NCBI GenBank assembly: GCA_944990035.1
Contig: CALYLX010000114.1
Coordinates: 186,001-250,000 of the forward strand
Direction: 5' to 3'
From: Clitopilus passeckerianus
Lineage: Eukaryota > Basidiomycota > Agaricomycetes > Agaricales > Entolomataceae
DNA length: 64,000 nucleotides
Shown here: piece by piece, positions 38,117-47,699 of the stretch
Layout: every line of letters begins with the position of its first letter
Position numbering within the stretch: position 1 is the first letter of the stretch
The notes under the pieces: generated by a model
The model's database searches: none
The model's input: the letters and a program-made list of their open reading frames with translations, nothing else
Told to the model about the DNA's origin: nothing
Position numbers and translations under genes: made by a program

Positions 38117-41100
38117 CTATTCAATGTTATCAATGTCATCTTCGATGTGACGTATTTCTTCTATTACTGCTTCCTGATCTTCGTGAGCTGTCAAAGGTAC
38201 TTTATCGAAAATTAGATCGTGTTCTTGATCTTCCCTGGGTAGCCGTTTCTTTAACGCCTCGAGGCTCTCAGCTGATATGTCGATCCAATCTATGATCTGT
38301 TGCGGTAACTCGACTTCTTCTCTGGGATAGTACGGAATTACTCTTGAAGCAGAGATCTGTTCCTGAAAGACACTTCCATCAAGTTCAGCCACTATGTATG
38401 CTCCACCAGCGCCTCTCGCGATCACTACCATTGGTCCAATGTACCTCGGCTTCATTTTACTGCTTAATGAACTCTCGACCGCTCGGTTCCTGACTAGAAC
38501 TAAACTTCTGGGTTTGAAGTCATAATCTCGAATCTTATGATGATTCTTCTTTTCATACTCTCGGACTCTCGCGATCTTTTCTTCTGTTACCCTTTCTCGA
38601 AGTTGATCTATGTGTATTTTGTGCTTTGCTAATGCACGTGCTCGATATCCGAGTAAATCTCCGGTGCTAAGGGCACCTTCTGGATACTCCACCAGCCACG
38701 TTGCTTCTATTAGATCCAACGGTAATACTGGATGTGCACCTGTGGTTGCGAAAAAGGGTGAGCACCCTAAACCTTTCTTGATTGTCATTCGTTCTGCCCA
38801 TAATACGTGAGGGTAGAACCAAAACCATTTCTTCGCGTTTCCTTCTGTAGCTTTGTATAACGCTTGTCGAGTATCCCAATGCATTCTTTCGACTTTCCCG
38901 TTCGCTTGTGAATTGTAAGGAGAGATTCTTATCCCTCTAATTCCGTATTTATTTTTGAGGTAATTCACCGCGGCTTTGAACACCGGTCCGTTATCTGTTA
39001 CTATGTTCTGAATGCATCCCCATCTGCAAATGATGTCTTCAAACAACCATTCCGCTACGGTCTTCGCCGTTTCATTTCTTAAAGGCCGGCCCTCCGGCCA
39101 TGAAGTAAGTGAATCCCTTCCTTGTACAATATATTTGCATCCGTTGGATTTCTCGCTCATATGCATGGTGTCACAATGTAGCGTTTGAAATAGTGACGGC
39201 GTATGCGTTACGATCGGAGGTATTTTAATTAACATCTTCTGTCGCTCTTGACAGAGGTGACACGTTCTGACGTACCAGCTAATGTCGCCTTCCATTTCAG
39301 GCCACCAGAATCTAGCCGCAATTAATTCTTTCGTTGCCCAGAATCCCTTATGTGCAAGACTGTCATGAGCAGCTCTCATAATGAACATCCTGTGGGCTTT
39401 ATCTATCACTAATTTGTGTTGAGAATTGAGACCTCTTCTGAAGAATCTATCATTCTTGTCGATTCCGAAGTGACTCGCGGCCCGTTTAAACTGATCAAAT
39501 TGCCGGTTATCTAGATCTTCCGGCCTGTATTTCGGGTCTTTATGCCATCTTTTGAATAACGGCAATCTTTCATCCATAATTTTTGCTTGTTTCGATCTAT
39601 GCTCTTCTACATAGTGTTCTCTTCTTTCAGGATCGTATCTCATCTCTAAATCCGGGATTACCGGTAAGTTCATTAATTGCGTCACTATTTCATTTGACGG
39701 GCTTCTCTTGTCAATCAAAGTTCGCATCTTCTGCTTCTCAAGAGACGCCCAATCTCGTGCCTTGTCTAGATCTCCGTGGAATTCTTTCCAAACTTCGTCA
39801 TGCGACATGTAATATCCTCCTCTGGTGTCGATTTCATCTCGGAATTCTTCGAGATCTAACGGAATTCTTTCCTCCGCTCCGTCAACTTCTTCATCTAACT
39901 CTGGATGTTCATAGAACATTGGTTCTACCGTTTCTCCTTCGTCATCCGAGTCTACTGGGTCTATTTCCTCATCATCTGGGTGCGACGGTCTTCTTGATAA
40001 TCCGTCAGGCGCTGCGTGATTCTTTGCTGGAATGTGCCTTAACGTGAAGTGGTACATTCTGACAGCCGCGATCCATCTATTAATGGTCGCGTTCGGTCCT
40101 AAGTCCGGATGTTCTAACATTCCTTTCAGGTATTTCGCGTCCGTTTCAATGACTAACTTCCGGCATCCTATTAACCATAGTTTACAGTCATTTAACGCTC
40201 GATATAGACCAAAAAGTTCGCGTTTCGGTTGAGAGAACCTTGCTTCTCTAGGATTCATCGTGATGGATCCAAATCTCGCTATTCTGCGTTTTATTTCAAG
40301 GTGAGGATGTTCTTGTGAAATGGTATAGCCTACCGCCTTGTAGGACGTATCCACTGCTAAAACAACCTCGGTATCCAGGTCATAATCGATTGGTACTAAT
40401 GCTGGAGCCTTTCTTAAGGTGTCCTTGAGCATCTGCATCGATTCTTTCTGTTCTTGTCCCCATTCAAATGGTATGTCCTTCCTCTTTAATCGATTTATTG
40501 GGTCTGCGATCTTCGCAAAGTCTTTAATAAACACTCTGAAGACTCCGATTGTCCCTAGGAACGCATTTACATCGTGAAGGTTCTCGCATGCCGGCCATCT
40601 GGTGATGATTCCAACTCTATCGACTTCAGGCTTTCTTCCCTCGTAAGTGCAGCGATGTCCTACCACTACTATCTCCTCGGCACACAAAACAGATTTCGTC
40701 CCCGAAAACGTCCCACCGCAATATCTCATTCTTTGCAACACCCTACCGACATTCTGTAAATGTTCCCATACGAATCTTCGAACTCCAGTATTCTCTGGAA
40801 TCATTTCATATGTTCCATCTGGTAGTTCGTATCTTGTTTTAGGACCTTTCACCCCTACGTCATCGATATACGGCTTCGTTATTGCTGGTATTTCATCCTT
40901 TAGAATGCAAGTGACATCATCGTGAAATATAGGTACGGAATTTGTCCATCCCATCGGGAGAGTCACTAATCTTAAAGCCCCGAACGGCGTTTGAAACGTC
41001 GTGTAATCTCTAGATTTCGAATCTAAGATTCTTTCGTCATATCCTACGTACAGATCAAACATTCCCCCGCACGCTCTTCCTGCAAACTCGTTTGCAAGTT

Positions 41101-42064
41101 CCTCGGTTGCTGGTGGAAGTCCCGAATGTGCTATAGTCACCTTATTCAAGGGTTCGAGACTATGTACCAACCTTAAACTTTTTCCATCCTTCTTCAACAC
41201 ACAAAACCATTGTGAGCGGTACGATGAATTCGAAGGTTCGTATACTCCTGCATCAATCTTCTTTTTGATGATATTGCACACTTCATTGTAGATCCCCGGC
41301 GGTATCGGAATATTTCTCAATACCCAAGGTACGTGCTCAATAACTGGGATTTTGACAGGTGGAAAGAAGTCTTCTCTGAACTTTCCCCGTTCAGACTCAT
41401 CCCACGCGAATGCGTCATGATAATCCATCATTATATTGTGAATAAGTTTCCTTTCTTCTGGTAAGAGGAAGTCTCCCTTATGCGCTTTATTAATGATTTC
41501 CATTCTTTCTTTAGTGTATCTCCCCGTCGGTTCGAAGTCCACGGGTTTAGTTTTCATTTTCGGCATACCTTTTAAAGGGTCCCCTTCGATCTTCCTTTCA
41601 ATACGGAATTCTTCTGGTAAGGATCCTAAAACTGGCCTTACTTTCTTCGCTACAGGTTTATACTTTTTCGTAACAAAGTTCGATCTCATCGGTGGTCTCT
41701 TCGACCTTGGTAGGTTCGCATATTTCGTCTCATTGCTCACTGACTTAGGTTTCTTAGGAGATTCACTCTGGGATTCAGGCTGAGATTGTATATTCGAGAA
41801 GGACTCGTTCACTTCTGCTACTTTACATAGGTAAGTGTCTAACGTGAGTTTCTCTTCATCTGTTATCTTCATTTGACTGAGTCCGGCAGCCAGGTACAAG
41901 TCCCTGATCTCCTCCTTCCGTTCCTTTTTAGTATTCCCTTCGGTCATTGGTGAGTATCCTGTGATTAGTATCCTCCCCTGATCATCTTCTACCACAGTGA
42001 CAGCCACCTCTCCTTGATCTTCGATCAACTCCTCGAGGTTCACTGAAAATCCTTCTTTTCCGGA
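38117..42064 (-). CDS. pol: Pol: reverse transcriptase, RNase H, integrase
   Basis: About 1310 residues with no stop. Counted from codon 42043, reverse transcriptase spans about 250-420 with catalytic YIDD in KPYIDDVGVKG. RNase H spans about 570-690 with acidic residues in LAVDTS, KRELFGL and ETDAKYL. The integrase zinc module is HDSLAHKG...CHLC. The integrase catalytic triad has Asp in LHCDTM, Asp in VTDNGP and Glu in GKVERM, and a C-terminal GPY/F module reads KPRYIGPMVVI. No chromodomain is seen. There is no ATG at its start. The frame opens at 42064 and overlaps the protease ORF by 25 nt, so it is probably made by -1 frameshifting at GGATTTT (42046-42052). Catalytic residues all look intact. 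Confidence 0.93.
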   Translation of the reverse strand, partial: SGKEGFSVNLEELIEDQGEVAVTVVEDDQGRILITGYSPMTEGNTKKERKEEIRDLYLAAGLSQMKITDEEKLTLDTYLCKVAEVNESFSNIQSQPESQSESPKKPKSVSNETKYANLPRSKRPPMRSNFVTKKYKPVAKKVRPVLGSLPEEFRIERKIEGDPLKGMPKMKTKPVDFEPTGRYTKERMEIINKAHKGDFLLPEERKLIHNIMMDYHDAFAWDESERGKFREDFFPPVKIPVIEHVPWVLRNIPIPPGIYNEVCNIIKKKIDAGVYEPSNSSYRSQWFCVLKKDGKSLRLVHSLEPLNKVTIAHSGLPPATEELANEFAGRACGGMFDLYVGYDERILDSKSRDYTTFQTPFGALRLVTLPMGWTNSVPIFHDDVTCILKDEIPAITKPYIDDVGVKGPKTRYELPDGTYEMIPENTGVRRFVWEHLQNVGRVLQRMRYCGGTFSGTKSVLCAEEIVVVGHRCTYEGRKPEVDRVGIITRWPACENLHDVNAFLGTIGVFRVFIKDFAKIADPINRLKRKDIPFEWGQEQKESMQMLKDTLRKAPALVPIDYDLDTEVVLAVDTSYKAVGYTISQEHPHLEIKRRIARFGSITMNPREARFSQPKRELFGLYRALNDCKLWLIGCRKLVIETDAKYLKGMLEHPDLGPNATINRWIAAVRMYHFTLRHIPAKNHAAPDGLSRRPSHPDDEEIDPVDSDDEGETVEPMFYEHPELDEEVDGAEERIPLDLEEFRDEIDTRGGYYMSHDEVWKEFHGDLDKARDWASLEKQKMRTLIDKRSPSNEIVTQLMNLPVIPDLEMRYDPERREHYVEEHRSKQAKIMDERLPLFKRWHKDPKYRPEDLDNRQFDQFKRAASHFGIDKNDRFFRRGLNSQHKLVIDKAHRMFIMRAAHDSLAHKGFWATKELIAARFWWPEMEGDISWYVRTCHLCQERQKMLIKIPPIVTHTPSLFQTLHCDTMHMSEKSNGCKYIVQGRDSLTSWPEGRPLRNETAKTVAEWLFEDIICRWGCIQNIVTDNGPVFKAAVNYLKNKYGIRGIRISPYNSQANGKVERMHWDTRQALYKATEGNAKKWFWFYPHVLWAERMTIKKGLGCSPFFATTGAHPVLPLDLIEATWLVEYPEGALSTGDLLGYRARALAKHKIHIDQLRERVTEEKIARVREYEKKNHHKIRDYDFKPRSLVLVRNRAVESSLSSKMKPRYIGPMVVIARGAGGAYIVAELDGSVFQEQISASRVIPYYPREEVELPQQIIDWIDISAESLEALKKRLPREDQEHDLIFDKVPLTAHEDQEAVIEEIRHIEDDIDNIE

Positions 42065-43155
42065 TCACCGCCGGCTTTCGATTGTGGCATTGCTCCTCTT
42101 GGGAACGTGTGGCACATCGCTCTCCTTCCGGTATTCGGGCATTTGATGGTAAGCATCATGTTTCCATTTCCGAAGTTTTGATATCCACTTTCCGTTACCG
42201 CGTCAAACGGTCTTCCTAACAAAACACGGTACGCTGCCGAGTTTATGATGTGGACTTGAAGGTAGATCGTAATGTTTTCAAATTTGAAAGGTACGTTCCT
42301 TGCGAGACCGAGTGTTCTTTCGATCTGCTTGTTTGCTGACTGCATGTGTATACAGACATCTGGATCCCAGTTCAACTCCATTTCTTCGGCAACCTCCCTC
42401 GCCATCGACACAATTTGCGATCCTCCATCAAGAATACACTCCTCTGCTTTTACGTTGTTGATCGTCGGCCATACGGCCCTCAAATTATGTGAATCCGCTG
42501 CCGCTACAATCACTTCCGGTCTCTTTCCGGTCGGAAATATCTCGAGAAACTGGGATACCGGATCTGGAATTATAATCTTCGTTTGTCCCGTCTTCGGTTC
42601 CTGAATTCTCATAGGTTTGTAACTCGACTCAATCTTTTCTAGTTGTACTAATGATTGTACCGGGTTCTCTTGTGCGAAGTTTTGCCAGTACTTGTCTTCT
42701 TCCTCACTGAAGCCTTCTAGATATTCTAACACTATTTTTACTTTTTCCGATACTTTCTTCCTGGTGAGTCTATTCTTTAGTTCATCTCTCGTATTCCTAC
42801 TCATTGCTAACCAATCTCCGATGGTCATCCCTTCTATAGGTGCCTCTAAGATTGCTTCTACCGCTTTAGCGTGACTTCCGAACTTTTCTTCGATATCTGA
42901 CGTATATTTGACAGGTAATTCATCATTAATCTCGGCGAACCGGACTGTCCTGTCAGCTTCCTTCGGCTTCTTCGGAATTGCCGGTTCGATAGGGGACACA
43001 TCCTTGAACGGCAGTTCGTATTTGGTTGGTTCTGCTCTATTTTCGATGCTTCCCCGCACAGCTGACTTCTGTGCTTCTTTTTCTTTCTTCTCGAACGCTC
43101 CGTCCTTCTTTTTCTGTCGATCATTACTTGGGAATTGCTTCTCTGGTAATTTCAT
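42040..43155 (-). CDS. Retropepsin-like protease ORF (PR)
   Basis: 371 aa from its first ATG (43155); the frame is open a further 100 nt upstream and overlaps the end of the gag extension. The protease region is toward the C-terminus: ILDGGSQIVSM carries the active-site position and YRVLLGRPFD is the typical second conserved retropepsin block. The active site reads DGG rather than the usual DS/TG, a noteworthy change seen directly in the sequence. The N-terminal two thirds is Lys/Glu-rich. PR is placed in its own frame between gag and pol, so it is probably expressed by -1 frameshifting at GGATTTC (43248-43254). Confidence 0.8.
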   Translation of the reverse strand: MKLPEKQFPSNDRQKKKDGAFEKKEKEAQKSAVRGSIENRAEPTKYELPFKDVSPIEPAIPKKPKEADRTVRFAEINDELPVKYTSDIEEKFGSHAKAVEAILEAPIEGMTIGDWLAMSRNTRDELKNRLTRKKVSEKVKIVLEYLEGFSEEEDKYWQNFAQENPVQSLVQLEKIESSYKPMRIQEPKTGQTKIIIPDPVSQFLEIFPTGKRPEVIVAAADSHNLRAVWPTINNVKAEECILDGGSQIVSMAREVAEEMELNWDPDVCIHMQSANKQIERTLGLARNVPFKFENITIYLQVHIINSAAYRVLLGRPFDAVTESGYQNFGNGNMMLTIKCPNTGRRAMCHTFPRGAMPQSKAGGDPEKKDFQ

Positions 43156-43241
43156 TGAGTCTTCTTTCTCGGTACGGTCCTCCGGGTTTATACTAACACT
43201 CCTTCCGACTCTTGTAGAAGTGTCAGTTCCCTTCCTCGAAC

Positions 43242-43490
43242 CTAATTGAAATCCTGCCCCTCATTTTCTTTTGTTTTAGATCTCGTCGTCATCGCTGCCA
43301 CTAAGGCTTGCACCGAATTAGTGAGCTGCGACATGTCTTTTGACATGTCCTTTCTCCATTCATCAAAGCTATTCTGATTCGCCGGTTGATTGACGTTTGC
43401 CGATGGTGCCTGTTGCATCATGGGTGCCTGTTGGCTTTGGGAATTCTGGTACGATGGCCCCGGATTGTAATACTGTTGTTGGGGCATATT
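43242..43490 (-). CDS. Gag C-terminal extension after in-frame TAG
   Basis: In the same frame as gag, directly after its TAG (43491-43493), 82 further codons remain open. They are Gln/Asn-rich (MPQQQYYNPGPSYQ...) then helical and basic (MTTRSKTKE), ending at TAG 43242-43244. The conserved composition and frame suggest either stop readthrough or a CAG-to-TAG change within one gag gene. Confidence 0.7.
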   Translation of the reverse strand, partial: NMPQQQYYNPGPSYQNSQSQQAPMMQQAPSANVNQPANQNSFDEWRKDMSKDMSQLTNSVQALVAAMTTRSKTKENEGQDFN

Positions 43491-44897
43491 CTACTGTCCC
43501 TGAGGTACGTATGTCCCTGCTTGTTGGTACACTTGTCCGACTTGGTCTTCGTATCCCCATTGATCATCTCTTAGAACCATTTGATAGACTGCATTATGTT
43601 CGTTTGCGTAATGTGCCGCGTAATTCTGATTCTGAAATCCGATGTGTACATCGAATCTTCTCTTAAGACTTCCGTCAGAGGGGCTTCCAGGAATCCCTCT
43701 ACCATCTGGTAATACAGGGTGTCCTGCTTCGTTGACTTTAATCAGACCTCTCTTAACATAGTCTTCTCGAGCGAAGCAGTGGACTTGGATATGTCCGAAG
43801 GCACCACAGAAATGACATTGTGGACTCATTCCATTGCCCTGATTTCCGTTATTATTACTTGGTCCGGACTGTTGTCCCTGAGTCATTCTGGGTTGACCCT
43901 GATTATTCGTGGTCATAAGTCCTAACCTCCGATTAACGTCTACTATTTGTGATTCGAAAGACGTGAATCTCTGGTCTTGTGTAGCTTTGAGGCTCTGAAT
44001 ATCGCTCTTATTTTCTTTCATAGTATCTCTCAGGCCGTCTAATTTCGACTCCAAACTCGATAGATCAATGTTCTTCGGTTCGCGTTTAACTCCTCCGATC
44101 GATCCACTAGCTCGGTTAACTGGATATCCTCTGTCATTATCTTCTTCTTCTAACGTGATGGTAGACGCGATAGATCTAGCTTCTTCAAGAACTTCATTCA
44201 TTTCTAGGTCTTCTTGCCAATTCTTGCCAGGTCTTCCTCCGTTCCTCACAGCTCTTTGAATCCTTAAATTGTCTAATAATTCTTCTCTGAATGACGTTGT
44301 TAAAGTGGCTAAGATTAATTTCACTATCTCGCGCATAAGGATTTTTCCTTGTTCTTTAAGTTTCTGTGCTTCTGCAGCGAATTTCCTGCTAAAGGCCGCT
44401 AAGATGACTTCGTCATCTCGACTGATTCCCGCGTATTCTTTTCGGATAGCATCGAGTCGTTTCCTCGATCCTTCTTGTTGCATAGCTATTTCTGGATATA
44501 AACCCTTTATTATCTCCTTGAACTTCGGCCAACTAATATTCTTATTCGAAATATACGGTTGCCATTGTTCTTCTGTTTCAACGTCAGTATATTGTCCGGC
44601 CCAGCCTTTTCTTGCGCTAGCCCCCATTATTCCAGCTTTTTCAAACATCTGGTCTAATGTCCGGAAGTATCTCGGTAATTCTTTAGCGTTATCAGGATCG
44701 AATTTTGGAGCTTCCTTGCCACGTGGAGAAGGTACTGGTACTTTCCCTTCATCCGTCTCATCAGGGTCTTCTCCATCTGGAGTAGAAGTACGCGAATTCT
44801 CATGTGAATTGTGGTTCGAAATCACAGGCGGCACTCCTCCTGGAATATTTGTCCCTCCTGGATTCTGTTCCTGCGTGTTATCGCCTGCTTGTGACAT
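43491..44897 (-). CDS. gag: Gag-like nucleocapsid protein
   Basis: 468 aa from ATG 44897. The first about 60 residues are acidic and Pro-rich. Next is a capsid-like helical part (about residues 60-260), a coiled-coil-like segment, and a single zinc knuckle CHFCGAFGHIQVHC (CX2CX4HX4C) near residue 360, the expected RNA-binding site of a Gypsy Gag. The same frame stays open upstream for 178 more codons (to a stop at 45432-45434, about 30 nt from the PBS) with protein-like composition but no ATG. The true N-terminus is therefore unresolved: it starts either at 44897 or further up from a non-ATG or lost ATG codon. Confidence 0.85.
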   Translation of the reverse strand: MSQAGDNTQEQNPGGTNIPGGVPPVISNHNSHENSRTSTPDGEDPDETDEGKVPVPSPRGKEAPKFDPDNAKELPRYFRTLDQMFEKAGIMGASARKGWAGQYTDVETEEQWQPYISNKNISWPKFKEIIKGLYPEIAMQQEGSRKRLDAIRKEYAGISRDDEVILAAFSRKFAAEAQKLKEQGKILMREIVKLILATLTTSFREELLDNLRIQRAVRNGGRPGKNWQEDLEMNEVLEEARSIASTITLEEEDNDRGYPVNRASGSIGGVKREPKNIDLSSLESKLDGLRDTMKENKSDIQSLKATQDQRFTSFESQIVDVNRRLGLMTTNNQGQPRMTQGQQSGPSNNNGNQGNGMSPQCHFCGAFGHIQVHCFAREDYVKRGLIKVNEAGHPVLPDGRGIPGSPSDGSLKRRFDVHIGFQNQNYAAHYANEHNAVYQMVLRDDQWGYEDQVGQVYQQAGTYVPQGQ

Positions 44898-45431
44898 TAG
44901 AAGTTGTCTTAATCCTTCAATTTCTATTCGAGATTCTGCGTCCTGATAAAAAGTCTCGTCTTCTGGTTCTGATGGGTCAGGGACGGATTTATTCGGTTCC
45001 GGTGCTTCTTCCTGATCGGATTCAAGGTGTTCTACCGATCTTTGGGGTTCTTCTGGATCAGACGCGTAGTCTTCTGGAACTCTTTGTGAAGTTCTCTCTG
45101 GAATGATTTTTGGTAGATTTTTCTTTCGAGATTGCTGACTATCGATTATCTGTCTAGCTTCTTCCCAGCCGAGTACTGAAGTCGATTTCAGGCTTCTAGT
45201 GTTCCTAGTTTCAAGTGGTCTTTTCTGAATGCTGCTACTAGCCGTTACTTCAGGTGATCGACTAATTATAGATTTCTTTCTAGAATCTGCTACTGATTCC
45301 GCAGTCTTATTCGGGTTTATGTTCTTGGCACTCGATGAGACTGTGGGTTCAGTTACAGATGCGCGTTTCTTAGCAATGTTTATGGTATTATAACCCTTCT
45401 CGTAGGTTGTTCGAGTACCTTCGAGTCGGAA
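44898..45431 (-). other. ATG-less in-frame extension upstream of gag
   Basis: 178 sense codons in the gag frame without a stop or an ATG. Composition is Lys/Arg/Ser-rich then Glu/Pro/Asp-rich, grading into the gag start. The codon series ACC ATA AAC ATT GCT AAG AAA near 45380 looks like a possible lost start (ATA for ATG). Confidence 0.6.
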
Positions 45432-45465
45432 TTACAAAGTTTAGAAGGTTGCGATGAGATCAGAA

Positions 45466-45485
45466 CCCCCTCGCGGTGGGCTCCA
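45466..45485 (-). other. Primer-binding site
   Basis: Three bases inside the 5' LTR the minus strand reads TGGAGCCCACCGCGAGGGGG, complementary to a tRNA 3' end finishing in CCA. The long GC-rich match is typical. I could not assign the tRNA isoacceptor. Confidence 0.75.
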
Positions 45486-45488
45486 ATA

Positions 45489-46072
45489 TGAGAGACTGAC
45501 TGGCGCGGAATGCGTAAAGGAAGCGAAACCCGGATCAAAGATCCGACAACACAACACAGACACACACACACGGCCGACAGGCGAGTTCTCGGTATGTGCT
45601 AGGGAGCACTTCACTCAGGGCAACGAGGTTTTAGATAGTTGTGGTATTGGGTTGGTTTGTAGGTAGTAGATTTGCTTTAATAGATGAATTGGGCTCGAAA
45701 ACGATGTTTATTCACAAATTAAATGTTTATTCGGTGGATGGTAACCCTTTGGTAACCGAGATGATCAATAAAACTATCGACGGTGCCTCCTGTTAACCTT
45801 ATGGTCGTCTTCGAGAGCACGTCGTAGGGTATCGAAAATCTGACTCTACGCTGCTGTAAATACTGCGTTTATATACTGTAGCTAAAGGACCTCGGTGTCC
45901 TCTCCGTGTTCGCGTTCTGAGCTCTGTCTACCGGACCTTCGTGTGGATTGATTGACGTTTCCCATCAATTCCTGGTCCGCTTCATCGGGATTCCTCGCGC
46001 ACCGACCTTTCTTCTTGATTTCTTCACTGCGTCTCGTTCTCCTCGATGACATCAATGATTACGGTCATATCA
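45489..46072 (-). repeat. 5' LTR (right copy)
   Basis: 584 bp, TG...CA, identical to 33383-33966 except at 46035. TATATAAA at 45868-45875 on minus. Confidence 0.95.
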
Positions 46073-47257
46073 GCACATTGGTGTTTCGCCTGCTTCATTG
46101 TGTGAGTTGACGTCGATATCTCTGCGTTCAAGCGAAAGCTTCACAACGCTGACATTTCCGTGTTGAGAGCCCAGGAAAAGCAAGGATTGTCCCTGCTCGG
46201 TACTCGCAGTCCGCAAAATCGCCCGGTACTCGTATTTAGGTACCTGCTTCAAGGATTGAATGGCCGCCGACTCCTGTGCGTTCACCGTGGAGACTACGGG
46301 GGCAGAAGCCTCTCCGAGAAGCCTTCCAGTAAACCAGTCAACCGCGTGAGGAATAATCTGATAAGGCATCACAATCAGGGGTCTATTCCTTCGCAAAAAG
46401 ATCGACAGCTACGAACCTGATCTTTGATCGCAGCGCCAAGTTGGTAGTCGTCTTCAATCTCGTCTCTGATCTGAGCCAACACGTCCTGTTCTCCTTCCTC
46501 TTCAACTTCGGCAATTTCTTCCTTCGTCAGAGGATCGAAGAAGTGGAAGAACGAAACTTGTAAATTTAACGGTCAGGTCGCTTGGGTATAAGAAAAACCC
46601 CTCAACTTACAGCGGAGGCTTCCATCGACGCGCTCAGTCAAATTCATCCCTTTCTTCCACTTGATTTTCGTTCCTATGGCGGACACGTACACCAATTCCC
46701 CTAAGCATCCGGTGCTCTTTCCGTTGTACTGGTAGGTCTTGGACAGTACATCATTCTCGAAGTAGTTGTTGGGGCCAAACTCGAATAGCAATCTGTAGCC
46801 CGGCCCAGGGATTGGGTCTGAGTCACTGAGATATTCGACGCGTATGTTGGTGAGCTGAGTGAGTACGTCCTGATCGTGATCTTCGATCAGATCGTAGAAA
46901 GCAGGGTGGTTGTTCAGAACGGTGCGCCAGAAGTTCGGAACAGGAGTATCATCTGTTGCTGAGGTAGGATACCGACGCGTCCCGGAGACGAGACTCTCCA
47001 GCCGGGCGAGAATCGGTCTCTGTAGATCATGATACTAGGTGTGGCTCAGACTTGTGTCGCAAAGTTATGAGTTCCACCAAGCTCACCTTCTTTTCAACTT
47101 CCATGCATTCAAGTTTGCACTTGATCTGAAGCTCGTTTAACTCTCTCTGGAGCCTCTTGAGCTCATCTACGACCAATCGGGTGTTTTCAGGTAACTTGTT
47201 GTTATAATCGGTACTTAATTTGATCAAGTTCCGCACCGTATGCTGAGCTTCATCCAT
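46073..47257 (-). pseudogene. NAP-ankyrin gene D, 5' part (split by retrotransposon)
   Basis: Three complete exons plus the start of the fourth, all intact. Exon 1 is 47087-47257 (ATG; MDEAQ..., NAP dimerisation helix LPENTRLVVDELKRLQRELN). Exon 2 is 46611-47034 (YHDLQRPILARLESL, then the NAP core PNFWRTVLNNHPAF, IEDHDQDVLTQL, FGPNNYFENDVLSKTY, IKWKKGMNL). Exon 3 is 46417-46556 (SFFHFFDPLTKEE and an acidic-helical end). Exon 4 starts at 46357 (IIPHAVDWFTG hinge, first ankyrin repeat) and is cut at 46073 by the Ty3/Gypsy element. It continues at 32518-33382. Confidence 0.88.
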
Positions 47258-47699
47258 TAACTGGTGGGTATATAGGTCGTAGTTTCAAGTTGATGGAAGG
47301 AGGCGTCCACGCGGTTGCGGCGAGAGACGTGATGATGTTCGTGGATATTGTGTGGGCATTGCAAAATTTGATATCCATCTCTTGGCATTTTGGACGGACT
47401 GTCGATCGGGCGGGAAATGTAAAGGAAGGCCGGCGTTCTGGTGGTTGTCAAGAAGTTGTGATGTAACGCCATACATGGGATGATCGATGACCTTGGACAG
47501 CATGTTGATCCATCGTCAGAATTCGCGTCATCCGCCACCGAGCTGATGCTTTATGTTTGCACATATGAGATGGTGCTTCGTGGACCGACGGCGACGAGCA
47601 TTCTAGGCAATTACATGTCTTTCAACGTTCCCATTTGGAAAGGGGTTCGTTCTACAGATAAGAAAAATAACGGGTATAATTAATAAGGAAAATTGAACC

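Larger units (their letters stand above)
33383..46072 (-). mobile_element. Full-length Ty3/Gypsy LTR retrotransposon
   Basis: 12,690 bp on the minus strand. The 584-bp LTRs (33383-33966 and 45489-46072) start TG and end CA and differ, by my reading, only at 33929 (T) against 46035 (C). The 4-bp target duplication is GCAC at 33379-33382 and 46073-46076. Internal order (5' to 3' on minus) is PBS, gag, PR, pol (RT-RNase H-integrase), then a 4.1-kb tail with two antisense genes, polypurine tract, 3' LTR. RT before integrase places it in Ty3/Gypsy. The near-identical LTRs imply recent insertion. It lies in the ankyrin exon of NAP-ankyrin gene D in the same orientation. Confidence 0.95.

Noticed and set aside
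38117..38300. Chromodomain at the Pol C-terminus
   Set aside because: The C-terminus ends in a GPY/F module and acidic tail. I could not see the aromatic chromodomain pattern.
44269..44946. 225-residue plus-strand frame opposite gag
   Set aside because: Antisense shadow of gag with no start context, TATA or introns, unlike the two antisense genes at 34.6 and 36.6 kb.
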